From Ottowia thiooxydans DSM 14619 (GTDB lineage: Bacteria > Pseudomonadota > Gammaproteobacteria > Burkholderiales > Burkholderiaceae_C), in contig NZ_KE383943.1 in the NCBI RefSeq assembly GCF_000422885.1, positions 62,001 through 126,000 of the forward strand: 64,000 bases of DNA, written 5' to 3'. Under the pieces are notes generated by a model. The model ran no database searches. It worked only from the letters and a program-made list of their open reading frames with translations, and was not told the origin of the DNA. Positions 1-8,250 of the stretch are shown piece by piece (position 1 is the stretch's first letter; each line of letters starts with the position of its first letter). Position numbers and translations under genes: made by a program.

Positions 1-1
1 G

Positions 2-532
2 GTGGCCGGTATCGGGATCAATGCGTTGAAAGGCCTACAGGAGATGAGCCACGGCCGGTACCAGCTTGGCCTGGAAGCTATGGCGCCAAGCTTCTTGCGC
101 GGTCCCCTCAAGGCGTTCCGCTATGAAACCGAGGGCGTGAAGGACAAAACGGGCATCGTGATACAGGACGAGGTCGACTCTGCCGCGATGCTGGGTCAGG
201 CCGCTGGTTTTTCACCTTCGAGTGTGCGCAATTCCTACGAAGGCAAATCGGCGATCGTGGGCCATGACCGTGCGTTGCAGGCACGCCGCAGCGCGCTGGT
301 GGAACGGTTCGCCATGGCCGCTATGTCCAATGACGAAGAGGGCAAGGCTGAGGCAAGGGAAGCGGTCCAGCGGTTCAACGAGAAAAACCCGGGCAGGCGC
401 ATACAGCCGATGCAACTCGCCCAGAGCGTGCGCCAGCGTGAAAAGCGGATTAGGGAAGCTGAGGATGGCGTTTGGCTTCCGAAGAAGCGTAGAGATGCGG
501 CGGAGGTGGGCCGATTTGCGACGGGAGAGTGA
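2..532 (+). CDS. C-terminal part of a large phage (PLxRFG-type) protein, partial
   Basis: The frame is open at the window edge, so only the last ~176 residues of a longer gene are visible and the GTG at position 2 is probably internal. The segment is helical and charged. The stretch GPLKAFRYETEG, followed by KDKTG and Ala/Arg-rich helices, resembles the C-terminus of the very large multidomain proteins of the PLxRFG group carried by podovirus-like phages and prophages. It is followed by non-coding DNA and then a KilA-N gene, which supports a phage origin. The assignment rests on family resemblance only; there is no catalytic motif in this part. Confidence 0.55.
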   Translation: MAGIGINALKGLQEMSHGRYQLGLEAMAPSFLRGPLKAFRYETEGVKDKTGIVIQDEVDSAAMLGQAAGFSPSSVRNSYEGKSAIVGHDRALQARRSALVERFAMAAMSNDEEGKAEAREAVQRFNEKNPGRRIQPMQLAQSVRQREKRIREAEDGVWLPKKRRDAAEVGRFATGE

Positions 533-936
533 TGCACCCAATTGAGTCAGGTCCATTCTGACCCCTTCAAACCGGCGAATTGCCGGTTTGTAGGGGGTCG
601 CGGTTCGCTACCCCCTACGCAGCATGCGACTGCGTACAATTGCATCAAGCTGGAGGCCGGTGGACCGCAGTCAAAGGGTCGTTGGACTAATAATCCAAAG
701 CTGGCCAGGTGAAGTTCCTGCCCTGACCTCCAGCCCTATTGCGCCCGGACATGGCTGTCGCTACCGCCGTGTCTTGCAACTGCTGGATGTGCAAAAGCAG
801 GCAAAACCGTTAAGCAAGGAACGCGGCGCCGAAGAGGTCTGACGCAAGATCGAGATTCGAGTGAAAGCGCTGCCTCGGGCTACCGGTGGGACGCATCGCG
901 TCACATCTAGAATGAGCGATTCAGCAAGGAGGGCGC
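533..936. other. Non-coding stretch with stacked inverted repeats
   Basis: I see no credible gene here; a 72-residue frame at 624-842 has no family resemblance and no clear ribosome binding site. The left part holds nested inverted repeats (560-618, listed separately). A tRNA-like fold at 650-733 was examined and rejected. The right end carries AAGGAGGG at 926-933, the ribosome binding site of the KilA-N gene. Confidence 0.6.
560..618. terminator. Overlapping hairpins, probable phage-gene terminator or attenuator
   Basis: Two stems share bases. Stem A pairs 568-576 (CAAACCGGC) with 582-590 (GCCGGTTTG), extended by GACCCC at 560-565 against GGGGTC at 594-599. Stem B pairs 590-598 (GTAGGGGGT) with 610-618 (ACCCCCTAC). 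Because 590-598 is used by both, the two folds are partly mutually exclusive. It lies 28 bases after the phage gene's stop codon, so a terminator is the simple reading, but no run of T follows either stem. Confidence 0.45.
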
Positions 937-1773
937 ATGGCAACTGGTGACAAGAGCTTGACGGTGCAGGGAGTGGAGATCCACCTGACGACGAAGGGGG
1001 AAGAGGACTACATCAGCCTCACGGACATGGCGTCCAAGTTTGAGGGGGCGGACCAGCAGATTAAGAATTGGCTACAAAACCGTGGCACGATTGACTTTTT
1101 AGCAGTCTGGGAGCAACTCAACAATCCAGATTTTAATTTGGTGGGATTCCACCAAATTAGAGTTGATGCGGCTTCTCAGCGGTTCATCATGTCGGTCAAG
1201 AAATGGACGGACAACACCGCAGGCATTGGAATAATTGCCCGCGCAGGCCGCTATGGCGGCACCTTCGCACACAAAGATATCGCTTTCGAGTTCGGCTCTT
1301 GGCTGAGCCCCGAATTCAAGCTGTACCTTATTACAGAGTTTCAGCGCTTTAAGCAGGCCGAGGCCGAACGAGGCTTGGACTGGGATGTTCGTCGAACTCT
1401 TTCGAAAGTCCAGTATAGGGTTCATACGGATGCTGTGAAGGAGCACTTGATCCCGCCTCAGTTATCGTCTAAGGACGCGGGATTCGTCTATGCAAGTGAG
1501 GCGGATGTGTTGAACAAGGCGTTGTTTGGCGTGACGGCGTCTGAATGGAAGAGGGCCAATCCAGATGCCAAGGGAAACCTGCGCGACAACGCCACGATGG
1601 AGCAATTAGTTGTGATGTCAAGCTTGGAAAGCCAGAATGCTCTCTTGATCCAGCAGCGCATGCCGCAGGCGCAACGCCTTCAGATGCTCAATGGCTTGGC
1701 GCGCGCTCAACTCCAGTCGCTTCTCTCCAATCCCAGTTTGCCGCCACTGCGGGGTGGGCCGCTGCTGAACTAA
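937..1773 (+). CDS. KilA-N domain protein, phage-type
   Basis: A 278-residue protein whose first ~130 residues fit the KilA-N fold, a DNA-binding domain common in phage and large-virus proteins. Visible marks are YISLTDMA near residue 26, GFHQI, RAGRYGGTFAHKDIAFEFGSWLSPEFKLYLI and the closing EFQRFK. The C-terminal half is helical and not recognised. Start is fixed by AAGGAGGG just upstream of the ATG. Such proteins often act as antirepressors or regulators in temperate phages; the role here is inferred. Codon use and GC content are lower than in the chromosomal genes to the right, which supports transfer. Confidence 0.85.
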   Translation: MATGDKSLTVQGVEIHLTTKGEEDYISLTDMASKFEGADQQIKNWLQNRGTIDFLAVWEQLNNPDFNLVGFHQIRVDAASQRFIMSVKKWTDNTAGIGIIARAGRYGGTFAHKDIAFEFGSWLSPEFKLYLITEFQRFKQAEAERGLDWDVRRTLSKVQYRVHTDAVKEHLIPPQLSSKDAGFVYASEADVLNKALFGVTASEWKRANPDAKGNLRDNATMEQLVVMSSLESQNALLIQQRMPQAQRLQMLNGLARAQLQSLLSNPSLPPLRGGPLLN

Positions 1774-1953
1774 CCCCTCACTCGCATCTCGGCCCCTGGT
1801 TGACGGTTCATCCCCCGATGTCACAGTAGGCCGTGGAAAGCGGTGGGTAAGGCGGGCAGGGGCAAGCGGAGGGGCGCTGAGTCCAGGCGTCAGGGGGGAA
1901 TTATTGTCGGCCGCCTGACTCGTGGCAAGAAGAACCACGTTACCATTTTAGCG

Positions 1954-2529
1954 ATGAATACAAGCAAAGCGAACGAGATTGCGCACCTCTTGATTGACGA
2001 GGGAACAAAGGCTAGAGCGCACTTCCAAGTGTGGTGGGCACTTCGCAACAAGGCGCTGCCGACCTACTACACGACGATGAACAATCATGACTATGTGGAT
2101 TTTTTTCACGCAGCTAACTCGGGTCATTACACACTTTTTCTACTTTCGTTAGCCAAAATTTTCGATCGCGACAATCGAGTGGCTGGACTCAAAGAGTTCA
2201 AGCAAGCGCTCCGTGCAGAAGGTTTGGGGAAATCGGCTTTGGCGATTGCTCGGGCGTTAAAGCCTCATCTGAAGACCGTGACGACGGTGATGGCAATCAG
2301 GAACAAATCTGTAGTCCACAACGAGCATGCGATCAAGCGCAGCAAGGTGTATCAGATCAACGGCGTTACACCCAATGAGTTGCGTGCTTTAATCGACGCG
2401 ACTTGCGATTCGATCAATGACGCAGCCACATCGCTAGGTATTACCAACACGATTTTTGAGAGTGACAGGGCTGAACAAGCGACATTGAAAATGCTCGAAG
2501 CATTGTCTGTTGGTGCTAGAGGCAAGTAA
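1954..2529 (+). CDS. HEPN/AbiU2-like protein
   Basis: About 191 residues from the ATG at 1954; an upstream GTG in frame would add 37 Arg/Gly-rich residues that look non-coding. The protein is all-helical and carries RNKSVVH near residue 113, an R-x5-H signature of HEPN nucleases, within a layout like the AbiU2 family (HFQVWWALRNKALPTYY near the start, then a helical core). AbiU2 was named after a lactococcal abortive-infection factor, and HEPN proteins commonly cleave RNA in phage defence. It has no obvious partner antitoxin here, stands alone after the KilA-N gene, and shares that gene's lower GC content. Family call moderately sure; defence role inferred. Confidence 0.6.
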   Translation: MNTSKANEIAHLLIDEGTKARAHFQVWWALRNKALPTYYTTMNNHDYVDFFHAANSGHYTLFLLSLAKIFDRDNRVAGLKEFKQALRAEGLGKSALAIARALKPHLKTVTTVMAIRNKSVVHNEHAIKRSKVYQINGVTPNELRALIDATCDSINDAATSLGITNTIFESDRAEQATLKMLEALSVGARGK

Positions 2530-2552
2530 CCACTGATCCGGTGAGCGCTGCT

Positions 2553-2739
2553 TCATCCAACGCGAGCTTCGGCTTCGTTTACCCAGCGGCGCAGCACGTT
2601 GGCGTTCAGTCCATGGGCCAGCTACTGCCGCCATCGAAACACCAGGGCGCATGCACTCCTGAATCACGGCCGCCTCGAACTGCACGCTGTGCCGACGCCG
2701 ACGAACTCGCCTCATCAAATCTATTCCGTAAGTGTCCAT
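2553..2739 (-). pseudogene. IS66-type orfA (tnpA) remnant, frameshifted
   Basis: On the minus strand an ATG at 2739 opens a frame reading MRRVRRRRHSVQFEAAVI then CMRPGVSMAAVA, the helix-turn-helix start of the small accessory protein of IS66-family elements. Near 2625 the frame shifts: the expected continuation LAHGLNANVLRRW then VNEAEARVG is found in another frame and stops at 2553. About two bases appear lost at the junction. The rest of orfA, orfB and the transposase are absent, so this is a dead fragment inside the island. Confidence 0.6.
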
Positions 2740-2755
2740 GTGTCCGTCAAAGTTA

Positions 2756-3160
2756 AGCGGACACGAGCCTCCTACATCGCCGCTCCCGGATCAACGTGTG
2801 TTCGCTGCCCCCTTACGCTGCTAGACAAGACGAGACGAATTCCCGCTGACCTTGTACTCTCTTGGATGGCCCAAGGGTCAAGGTGTGCCAGTTCATCCAA
2901 ACTAGGACGGCTCTTAGGGACAAATCTCAGGGATATTGGCTCGGATTCCAGGGGGTTTCAGGGGATCCGAAATGCTCGATCTCGCTCTAAAGCGCTGTTC
3001 TTCATGCGTCGTTTTTTGGTATGAAAAACAATCAGGAATTTACTTTGGCAGGATTGAGATCTACCTTCGCCGCTCTGCGCCTAACGAGAGCCCTGAGAGC
3101 CGATTTCTGAAGCACCCGTTAGACGCCATCATTTCCGGTTAGACATTTCCAAGCGGAAAG
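2756..3160. other. Non-coding DNA between IS66 remnant and tRNA-Pro
   Basis: Short frames on both strands (for example 2936-3142) have no family resemblance, no consistent ribosome binding site and unconvincing composition. The stretch is probably decayed insertion-element or island DNA. No copy of the tRNA-Pro 3' end that could serve as an attachment repeat was seen in 1-3200. Confidence 0.5.
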
Positions 3161-3195
3161 CAAAACGCCTGCAGTAGCGTAAACCACTGCAGGCG
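3161..3195 (-). terminator. Terminator of tRNA-Pro
   Basis: A perfect 10-base-pair stem, CGCCTGCAGT at 3166-3175 paired with ACTGCAGGCG at 3186-3195, with a 10-base loop. Read on the minus strand it follows the tRNA by 12 bases and runs into four T residues, so it fits a factor-independent terminator of the tRNA transcript. Confidence 0.75.
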
Positions 3196-3207
3196 CTGTA
3201 CTTTTTT

Positions 3208-3284
3208 TGGTCGGAGCGGCGGGATTCGAACTCGCGACCCTCTGCTCCCAAAGCAGATGCGCTACCAGGCTGCGCTACGCTCCG
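3208..3284 (-). tRNA. tRNA-Pro (UGG)
   Basis: A complete 77-base cloverleaf with genomically encoded CCA (TGG on the plus strand at 3208-3210). The acceptor stem is CGGAGCG/CGCTCCG with discriminator A; the anticodon stem TCTGC/GCAGA encloses loop TTTGGGA, giving anticodon TGG; the T loop is TTCGAAT. It decodes CCA/CCG/CCU-type proline codons. Its 3' end faces the phage-derived island on the left, the usual orientation for tRNA-targeted integration. Confidence 0.97.
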
Positions 3285-3340
3285 ACGAAGCCGCAATTCT
3301 ACATCGTCTTAAGCCCGTTTTTGGAGCGGGCTAAAAAAGA

Positions 3341-4036
3341 TTAGCGTTTTTCATATTGGGTCTTGCCGAACAGCACTTCTTTCTCAGCCGCAGTGCGGAT
3401 GCCGTCGGGGCGTAGGCCTGCCAATACCTGAATGCCTCGCTGCACAGCAGGACGCTCATTGATGCGGTCGAACCAGTTCTTCAGAGTGGGAAAATCCGCC
3501 CAATCTATGCCTTGGTTCTGCCATGAGCGCAGCCATGGAAAGATGGCCATGTCAGCAATGCTGTAGTCGTCGCCAGCTATGTAAGTATGGGATCGCAATT
3601 GGCGATCCATGACGCCGTAAAGACGTTTGGCTTCGTTGGTGTAGCGATCAACGGCGTAAGCAATTTTTTCAGGGGCGTAAATGCGGAAGTGGTGCGCTTG
3701 GCCCAGCATGGGGCCAACGCCACCCATCTGGAACATCAGCCACTGCAGTACGTGGTAGCGTCCACGCGGATCTTCAGGAATGAAGCGCTTGGCTTTTTCG
3801 GCCAAGTACAAGAGGATGGCGCCGGATTCGAATACCGAGATGGGTTTCCCGTCTGGCCCTTCAGGATCGAGGAGAGCGGGGATCTTGTTGTTGGGGCTGA
3901 TCTTCAGGAAATCAGGCTGAAACTGATCTCCCTTGCCGATGTTGATCGGAAGCGCGCGGTAAGGCAGTCCGCATTCCTCCAGCATGATGTGCACTTTGTG
4001 GCCGTTTGGTGTGGGCCAGGAATAGACGTCGATCAC
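3341..4036 (-). CDS. yfcG: Glutathione S-transferase, YfcG/Nu-class-like
   Basis: 231 residues with an N-terminal thioredoxin-fold domain (to about residue 80) and a C-terminal helical domain. The start MIDVYSWPTPNGHK and later SPNNKIPAL, FESGAILLYLAEK and GPMLGQAHHF match the E. coli YfcG family closely. These enzymes use a Thr-x-Asn pair (TPN, residues 9-11) instead of a catalytic Ser or Cys, and act as glutathione-dependent disulfide-bond oxidoreductases or peroxidases. It is the last of seven same-strand genes of an acyl-CoA catabolic cluster, 106 bases after the dehydrogenase, so it may be transcribed with it. Confidence 0.88.
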   Translation of the reverse strand: MIDVYSWPTPNGHKVHIMLEECGLPYRALPINIGKGDQFQPDFLKISPNNKIPALLDPEGPDGKPISVFESGAILLYLAEKAKRFIPEDPRGRYHVLQWLMFQMGGVGPMLGQAHHFRIYAPEKIAYAVDRYTNEAKRLYGVMDRQLRSHTYIAGDDYSIADMAIFPWLRSWQNQGIDWADFPTLKNWFDRINERPAVQRGIQVLAGLRPDGIRTAAEKEVLFGKTQYEKR

Positions 4037-4142
4037 GGTAAAGCTCCTGAAGATTCCGAATCAGTATGCATTGTGCCGCTGAGGGCCGGTTTTTGGTCGG
4101 CCTGCCCCAAAAGGGGAACTGCTCTCCAGGGGGAAATGTGCT

Positions 4143-5363
<1,221 letters not shown>

Positions 5364-5423
5364 AAAGTCCTCGTCCTTGTGCGAAATGAAAACGGAAAGT
5401 CGTGCGAAGCGCCAGAAGGCGCT

Positions 5424-6509
5424 TTACGCCCTTTGTGCGAATGACCAGGCGAGCTCGGCCATGGGGCGGGCGCCCGCGCCGTTGGCGCGTGCCTGCTCGC
5501 TTGATGCCGTGCCGGCCTCTACCCGCTTGGCGATGCCTTGCAAGATGGCTGCGATGCGGAACATGTTGTAGGCCAGATAAAAGTTCCAGTCCGGTGCTAG
5601 GGCTTCGGGCGTGGTGAAACCGGTGCGTTCGCAGTATTGGCGGATGTACTCTTGTTCGGTGGGGATGCCCAGGCTTTGCACGTCTACGCCGCCAATGCCC
5701 CGGAACGTGCCCGGTGGGATATGCCAAGACATACAGTTGTAGGCAAAGTCTGCCAAGGGGTGGCCCAGGGTGGAAAGCTCCCAGTCGAGCACCGCCAGTA
5801 CACGCGGTTCCGTGGCGTGGAACATGAGGTTGTCCAGGCGGTAGTCACCGTGAACGATGCTCACGAGACTGTCGTCTTTTGCGCTGGCAGGAATGTTCTC
5901 TGGTAGCCACTGCAGCAAGCGGTCCATCTCTGGATTGGGTTGCGTGATGGAGGCTTGGTACTGTTTGCTCCAGCGGCTGATCTGGCGCTCGAAATAGTTG
6001 CCGGGCCTGCCGTAGCTGGCCAGGCCGCGATCAGCGAACTTCACCGTGTGCAGGGCAGCGATGACTCGGTTCATCTCGTCGTAGATCGCGGTGCGCTCGG
6101 GTGCGTTCATGCCGGGCAAAGTCTGGTCCCACAGCACGCGGCCCGGAACGAATTCCATGACATAGAAAGCACGCCCGATCACTGATTCATCTTCGCACAG
6201 CGCATGCATCTGGGCGACTGGCACCGAGGTTCCGTTGAGCCCACGCATCACGGCAAACTCTCGCTCAATGGCATGAGCGGATGGCAAGAGCTTGGCCACT
6301 GGCCCAGGCTTGGACCTCATCACGTAGCTCTGGAGTGGGGTGATCAGCTTGTAGGTAGGGTTGGATTGCCCGCCCGAAAATTTCTCAATGCTTAAGGGGC
6401 CAGAAAATCCCTCGAGATTCAACTTCAGCCATGCAGAAAGCGCGTCGATATCAATGGCGTGCGCTTCGGGAACGGACGGGTTGCCCGTAGCGGTATCTGA
6501 TGTGCTCAT
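5424..6509 (-). CDS. APH-fold phosphotransferase of the ACAD10/11-associated type
   Basis: 361 residues from the ATG at 6509; a longer frame to 6596 has no supporting evidence. The protein-kinase-like fold is shown by FSGGQSNPTYKL (nucleotide loop) near residue 44, the catalytic loop VHGDYRLDNLMFH near residue 218 and VLDWELSTLGHPLADFAY after it, which supplies the metal-binding Asp. Relatives are fused to acyl-CoA dehydrogenase in animal ACAD10/11, where they phosphorylate 4-hydroxyacyl-CoA so that it can be dehydrated and enter beta-oxidation. The adjacent dehydrogenase makes the same role here a reasonable inference. Confidence 0.88.
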   Translation of the reverse strand: MSTSDTATGNPSVPEAHAIDIDALSAWLKLNLEGFSGPLSIEKFSGGQSNPTYKLITPLQSYVMRSKPGPVAKLLPSAHAIEREFAVMRGLNGTSVPVAQMHALCEDESVIGRAFYVMEFVPGRVLWDQTLPGMNAPERTAIYDEMNRVIAALHTVKFADRGLASYGRPGNYFERQISRWSKQYQASITQPNPEMDRLLQWLPENIPASAKDDSLVSIVHGDYRLDNLMFHATEPRVLAVLDWELSTLGHPLADFAYNCMSWHIPPGTFRGIGGVDVQSLGIPTEQEYIRQYCERTGFTTPEALAPDWNFYLAYNMFRIAAILQGIAKRVEAGTASSEQARANGAGARPMAELAWSFAQRA

Positions 6510-6561
6510 GCGATTGGCTTTCCTGATGAATTCGTTAGAGAGCCTGTTCGCGGGGCCGCGA

Positions 6562-7281
6562 TCAGGTCTCTGCTTCGGCGATGCGTCTGAGTGCATGCCG
6601 GTCGCGTACCACGAGCCCAGCGGGCTCGATCCGGATCACGCCTTCGCGTTCCATGGTCTTGAGTTCCTGGTTCACTCGTTGCCGTGACGCACCGAGCAGC
6701 TGCGCCAATTCTTCTTGCGCCAGCTGCAAAGTGATGCGCACTTCCTCGGTGTCCGAGGAGTCGTGCGCGCCATAGCTTCGAGCCAGGTGTGCAAGCTGCT
6801 TGGCCAAGCGCGCCCGCAAGGGGAGGGTGTTGAGATCCTCGACTTGGCTGAATAGCAGGCGGATTCGGCGTGCATGGAGCTTTAATAACGCCTCGGAAAA
6901 ATCGGGATGCTGGGCAATGATTCTTTGGAAATCGGCCCGCGCCACACCCAATATGGTCGTTGGGCCGTGTGCATGCGCATCGTGCGTGCGCCGGTCGCCG
7001 TCGAAGATCGCCACATCGCCGAACCAGACGCCCGGTTCGACGTAAGTCAGAGTTACCTGCTTTCCAGTGAGCGTGGTCGAGCTGACGCGTACCGCGCCTT
7101 TGGCGCAGGCGATCCATTGCTCTGGCGCTTCGCCGCGTGCGGTGATCAGCTCGCCATCGGCATAGCGTTTGACATAGGCGCATCTAAGGATATCGTGCCG
7201 CAGCGAAGGAGAAAGTGAGGAAAACCAGCGACCATTGTTGATCGCCTCGCGTTCCTCCATGGTAAGAATGGGATTGTCCAT
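6562..7281 (-). CDS. Crp/Fnr-family transcriptional regulator
   Basis: 239 residues from the ATG at 7281 (an upstream frame start at 7374 is less likely). Residues ~25-140 form a cyclic-nucleotide-binding beta barrel (GELITARGEAPEQWIACAKG, GVWFGDVAIFDGDRRTHDA), followed by a long dimer helix and a winged helix with LAQEELAQLLGASRQRVNQEL near residue 195. There are no clustered cysteines, so it is not an oxygen-sensing Fnr. It sits between the enoyl-CoA hydratase and the kinase/dehydrogenase genes on the same strand, which suggests local control of acyl-CoA breakdown; its ligand is unknown. Confidence 0.9.
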   Translation of the reverse strand: MDNPILTMEEREAINNGRWFSSLSPSLRHDILRCAYVKRYADGELITARGEAPEQWIACAKGAVRVSSTTLTGKQVTLTYVEPGVWFGDVAIFDGDRRTHDAHAHGPTTILGVARADFQRIIAQHPDFSEALLKLHARRIRLLFSQVEDLNTLPLRARLAKQLAHLARSYGAHDSSDTEEVRITLQLAQEELAQLLGASRQRVNQELKTMEREGVIRIEPAGLVVRDRHALRRIAEAET

Positions 7282-7394
7282 GGGCTGTCTTCTGAGTGAC
7301 TGCAACGGAAGATTTTCACGTTCCCCTAGTCGCATTGGGGACGGCAGGAACGAAGTCCCAGGCGCTGAGAGCACGTCCTTGGAGCGCCGCGCTT

Positions 7395-8174
7395 TTATTC
7401 GTATTGTGGCTTCTGCTTGGTCAGGAAAGCGGAAATTCCTATGCCGGCGTTGGCATGGTGCAAGTTTTTGACGAAGTGATCGCGCTCTTGCGCCAATTGC
7501 TGGGGTAGCGTTTGGTTGGGGGCGTCGTTCAATAACTCCTTGGCGCTGGCCAGCGCATTGGGGGCACGGGCATTCAGTTTTTCAGCCATGGCCAATGCAC
7601 TGGAAAGCGCTTCACCCTCATCAGCCAGGCGGTTGACGACCCCCAGCTCATGAAGGCGTTGGGCGCTGATACGCTCTCCGCACATCAGCAGCTCGGTCAC
7701 CAACTGGCGCGGCAGGGCCGTGCTGAGGCTCCAACTGGCGCCGCCATCGGGTGAGAGCGCGACATTGATATAGGCCATGACGAAGACGGCATCTTTGGCC
7801 GCAACAATCATGTCGCAAGACAGTGCCAGCGAGAAACCAGCGCCGGCGGCGGGGCCTTCAACAGCCGCGATCACAGGCTTTGGAAAGGCCCGGATGGCTT
7901 CGATCCAGTTGTGCAGGCCCTCAATGCTGCGCGCCTGGTATTCGGGCGGCTGCTGCCGGTTGGCTTGCAGCCGCTGGAGATTGCCTCCGGCGCTGAAGCT
8001 TCCGCCCTCGCCCGTGATGACCACGCTGCGCACATCAGGGTTGGATTCAGCGACATTGAGCGCCTCTACGCCTGCGGCGTATATCTCCGGGCCGAGCGCG
8101 TTGCGATGTTCGGGGTTGCTGATGGTCAAGACCATCGTGCGGCCTTCGGCCGTGCTGCGCAGTTCGGCGGTCAT
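7395..8174 (-). CDS. Enoyl-CoA hydratase/isomerase family protein
   Basis: 259 residues from the ATG at 8174. The crotonase fold is shown by NPEHRNALGPEIY, GEGGSFSAGGNL (oxyanion loop) near residue 65 and AVEGPAAGAGFSLALSCD near 105. At the second catalytic position the sequence reads LSPDGGASW, an Asp in place of the usual Glu, as in PaaG-type isomerases and related non-canonical crotonases. It probably acts on an enoyl-CoA in the same pathway as the 3-hydroxyacyl-CoA dehydrogenase 76 bases upstream. Hydratase versus isomerase activity cannot be decided from sequence alone. Confidence 0.88.
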   Translation of the reverse strand: MTAELRSTAEGRTMVLTISNPEHRNALGPEIYAAGVEALNVAESNPDVRSVVITGEGGSFSAGGNLQRLQANRQQPPEYQARSIEGLHNWIEAIRAFPKPVIAAVEGPAAGAGFSLALSCDMIVAAKDAVFVMAYINVALSPDGGASWSLSTALPRQLVTELLMCGERISAQRLHELGVVNRLADEGEALSSALAMAEKLNARAPNALASAKELLNDAPNQTLPQQLAQERDHFVKNLHHANAGIGISAFLTKQKPQYE

Positions 8175-8250
8175 AGGTGGCTTATTGGAAAGGCGAAATG
8201 GAAAAGCGGATTCGCCGCGGCCAAGGCGCACGGCGGTTTCAACGGAGGGC

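Noticed and set aside
650-733. tRNA-like fold: acceptor CTGGAGG/CCTCCAG, D-like stem and an anticodon arm TTGGA-CTAATAA-TCCAA with a seven-base loop.
   Set aside because: No T arm with GTTC-R-A can be formed, the total length is 84 bases, and the anticodon (AAT) is unusual for bacteria. It may be a decayed phage tRNA, but the evidence is too weak to call it.
2599-3024. 141-residue frame over the IS66 remnant and following DNA.
   Set aside because: Runs antisense through the recognised IS66 fragment and has no own features.
3208-3284. Attachment-site repeat of the tRNA-Pro 3' end within 1-3200.
   Set aside because: No second copy of the GCGGGATTCGAA segment was found to the left; the partner repeat, if any, is outside the window.
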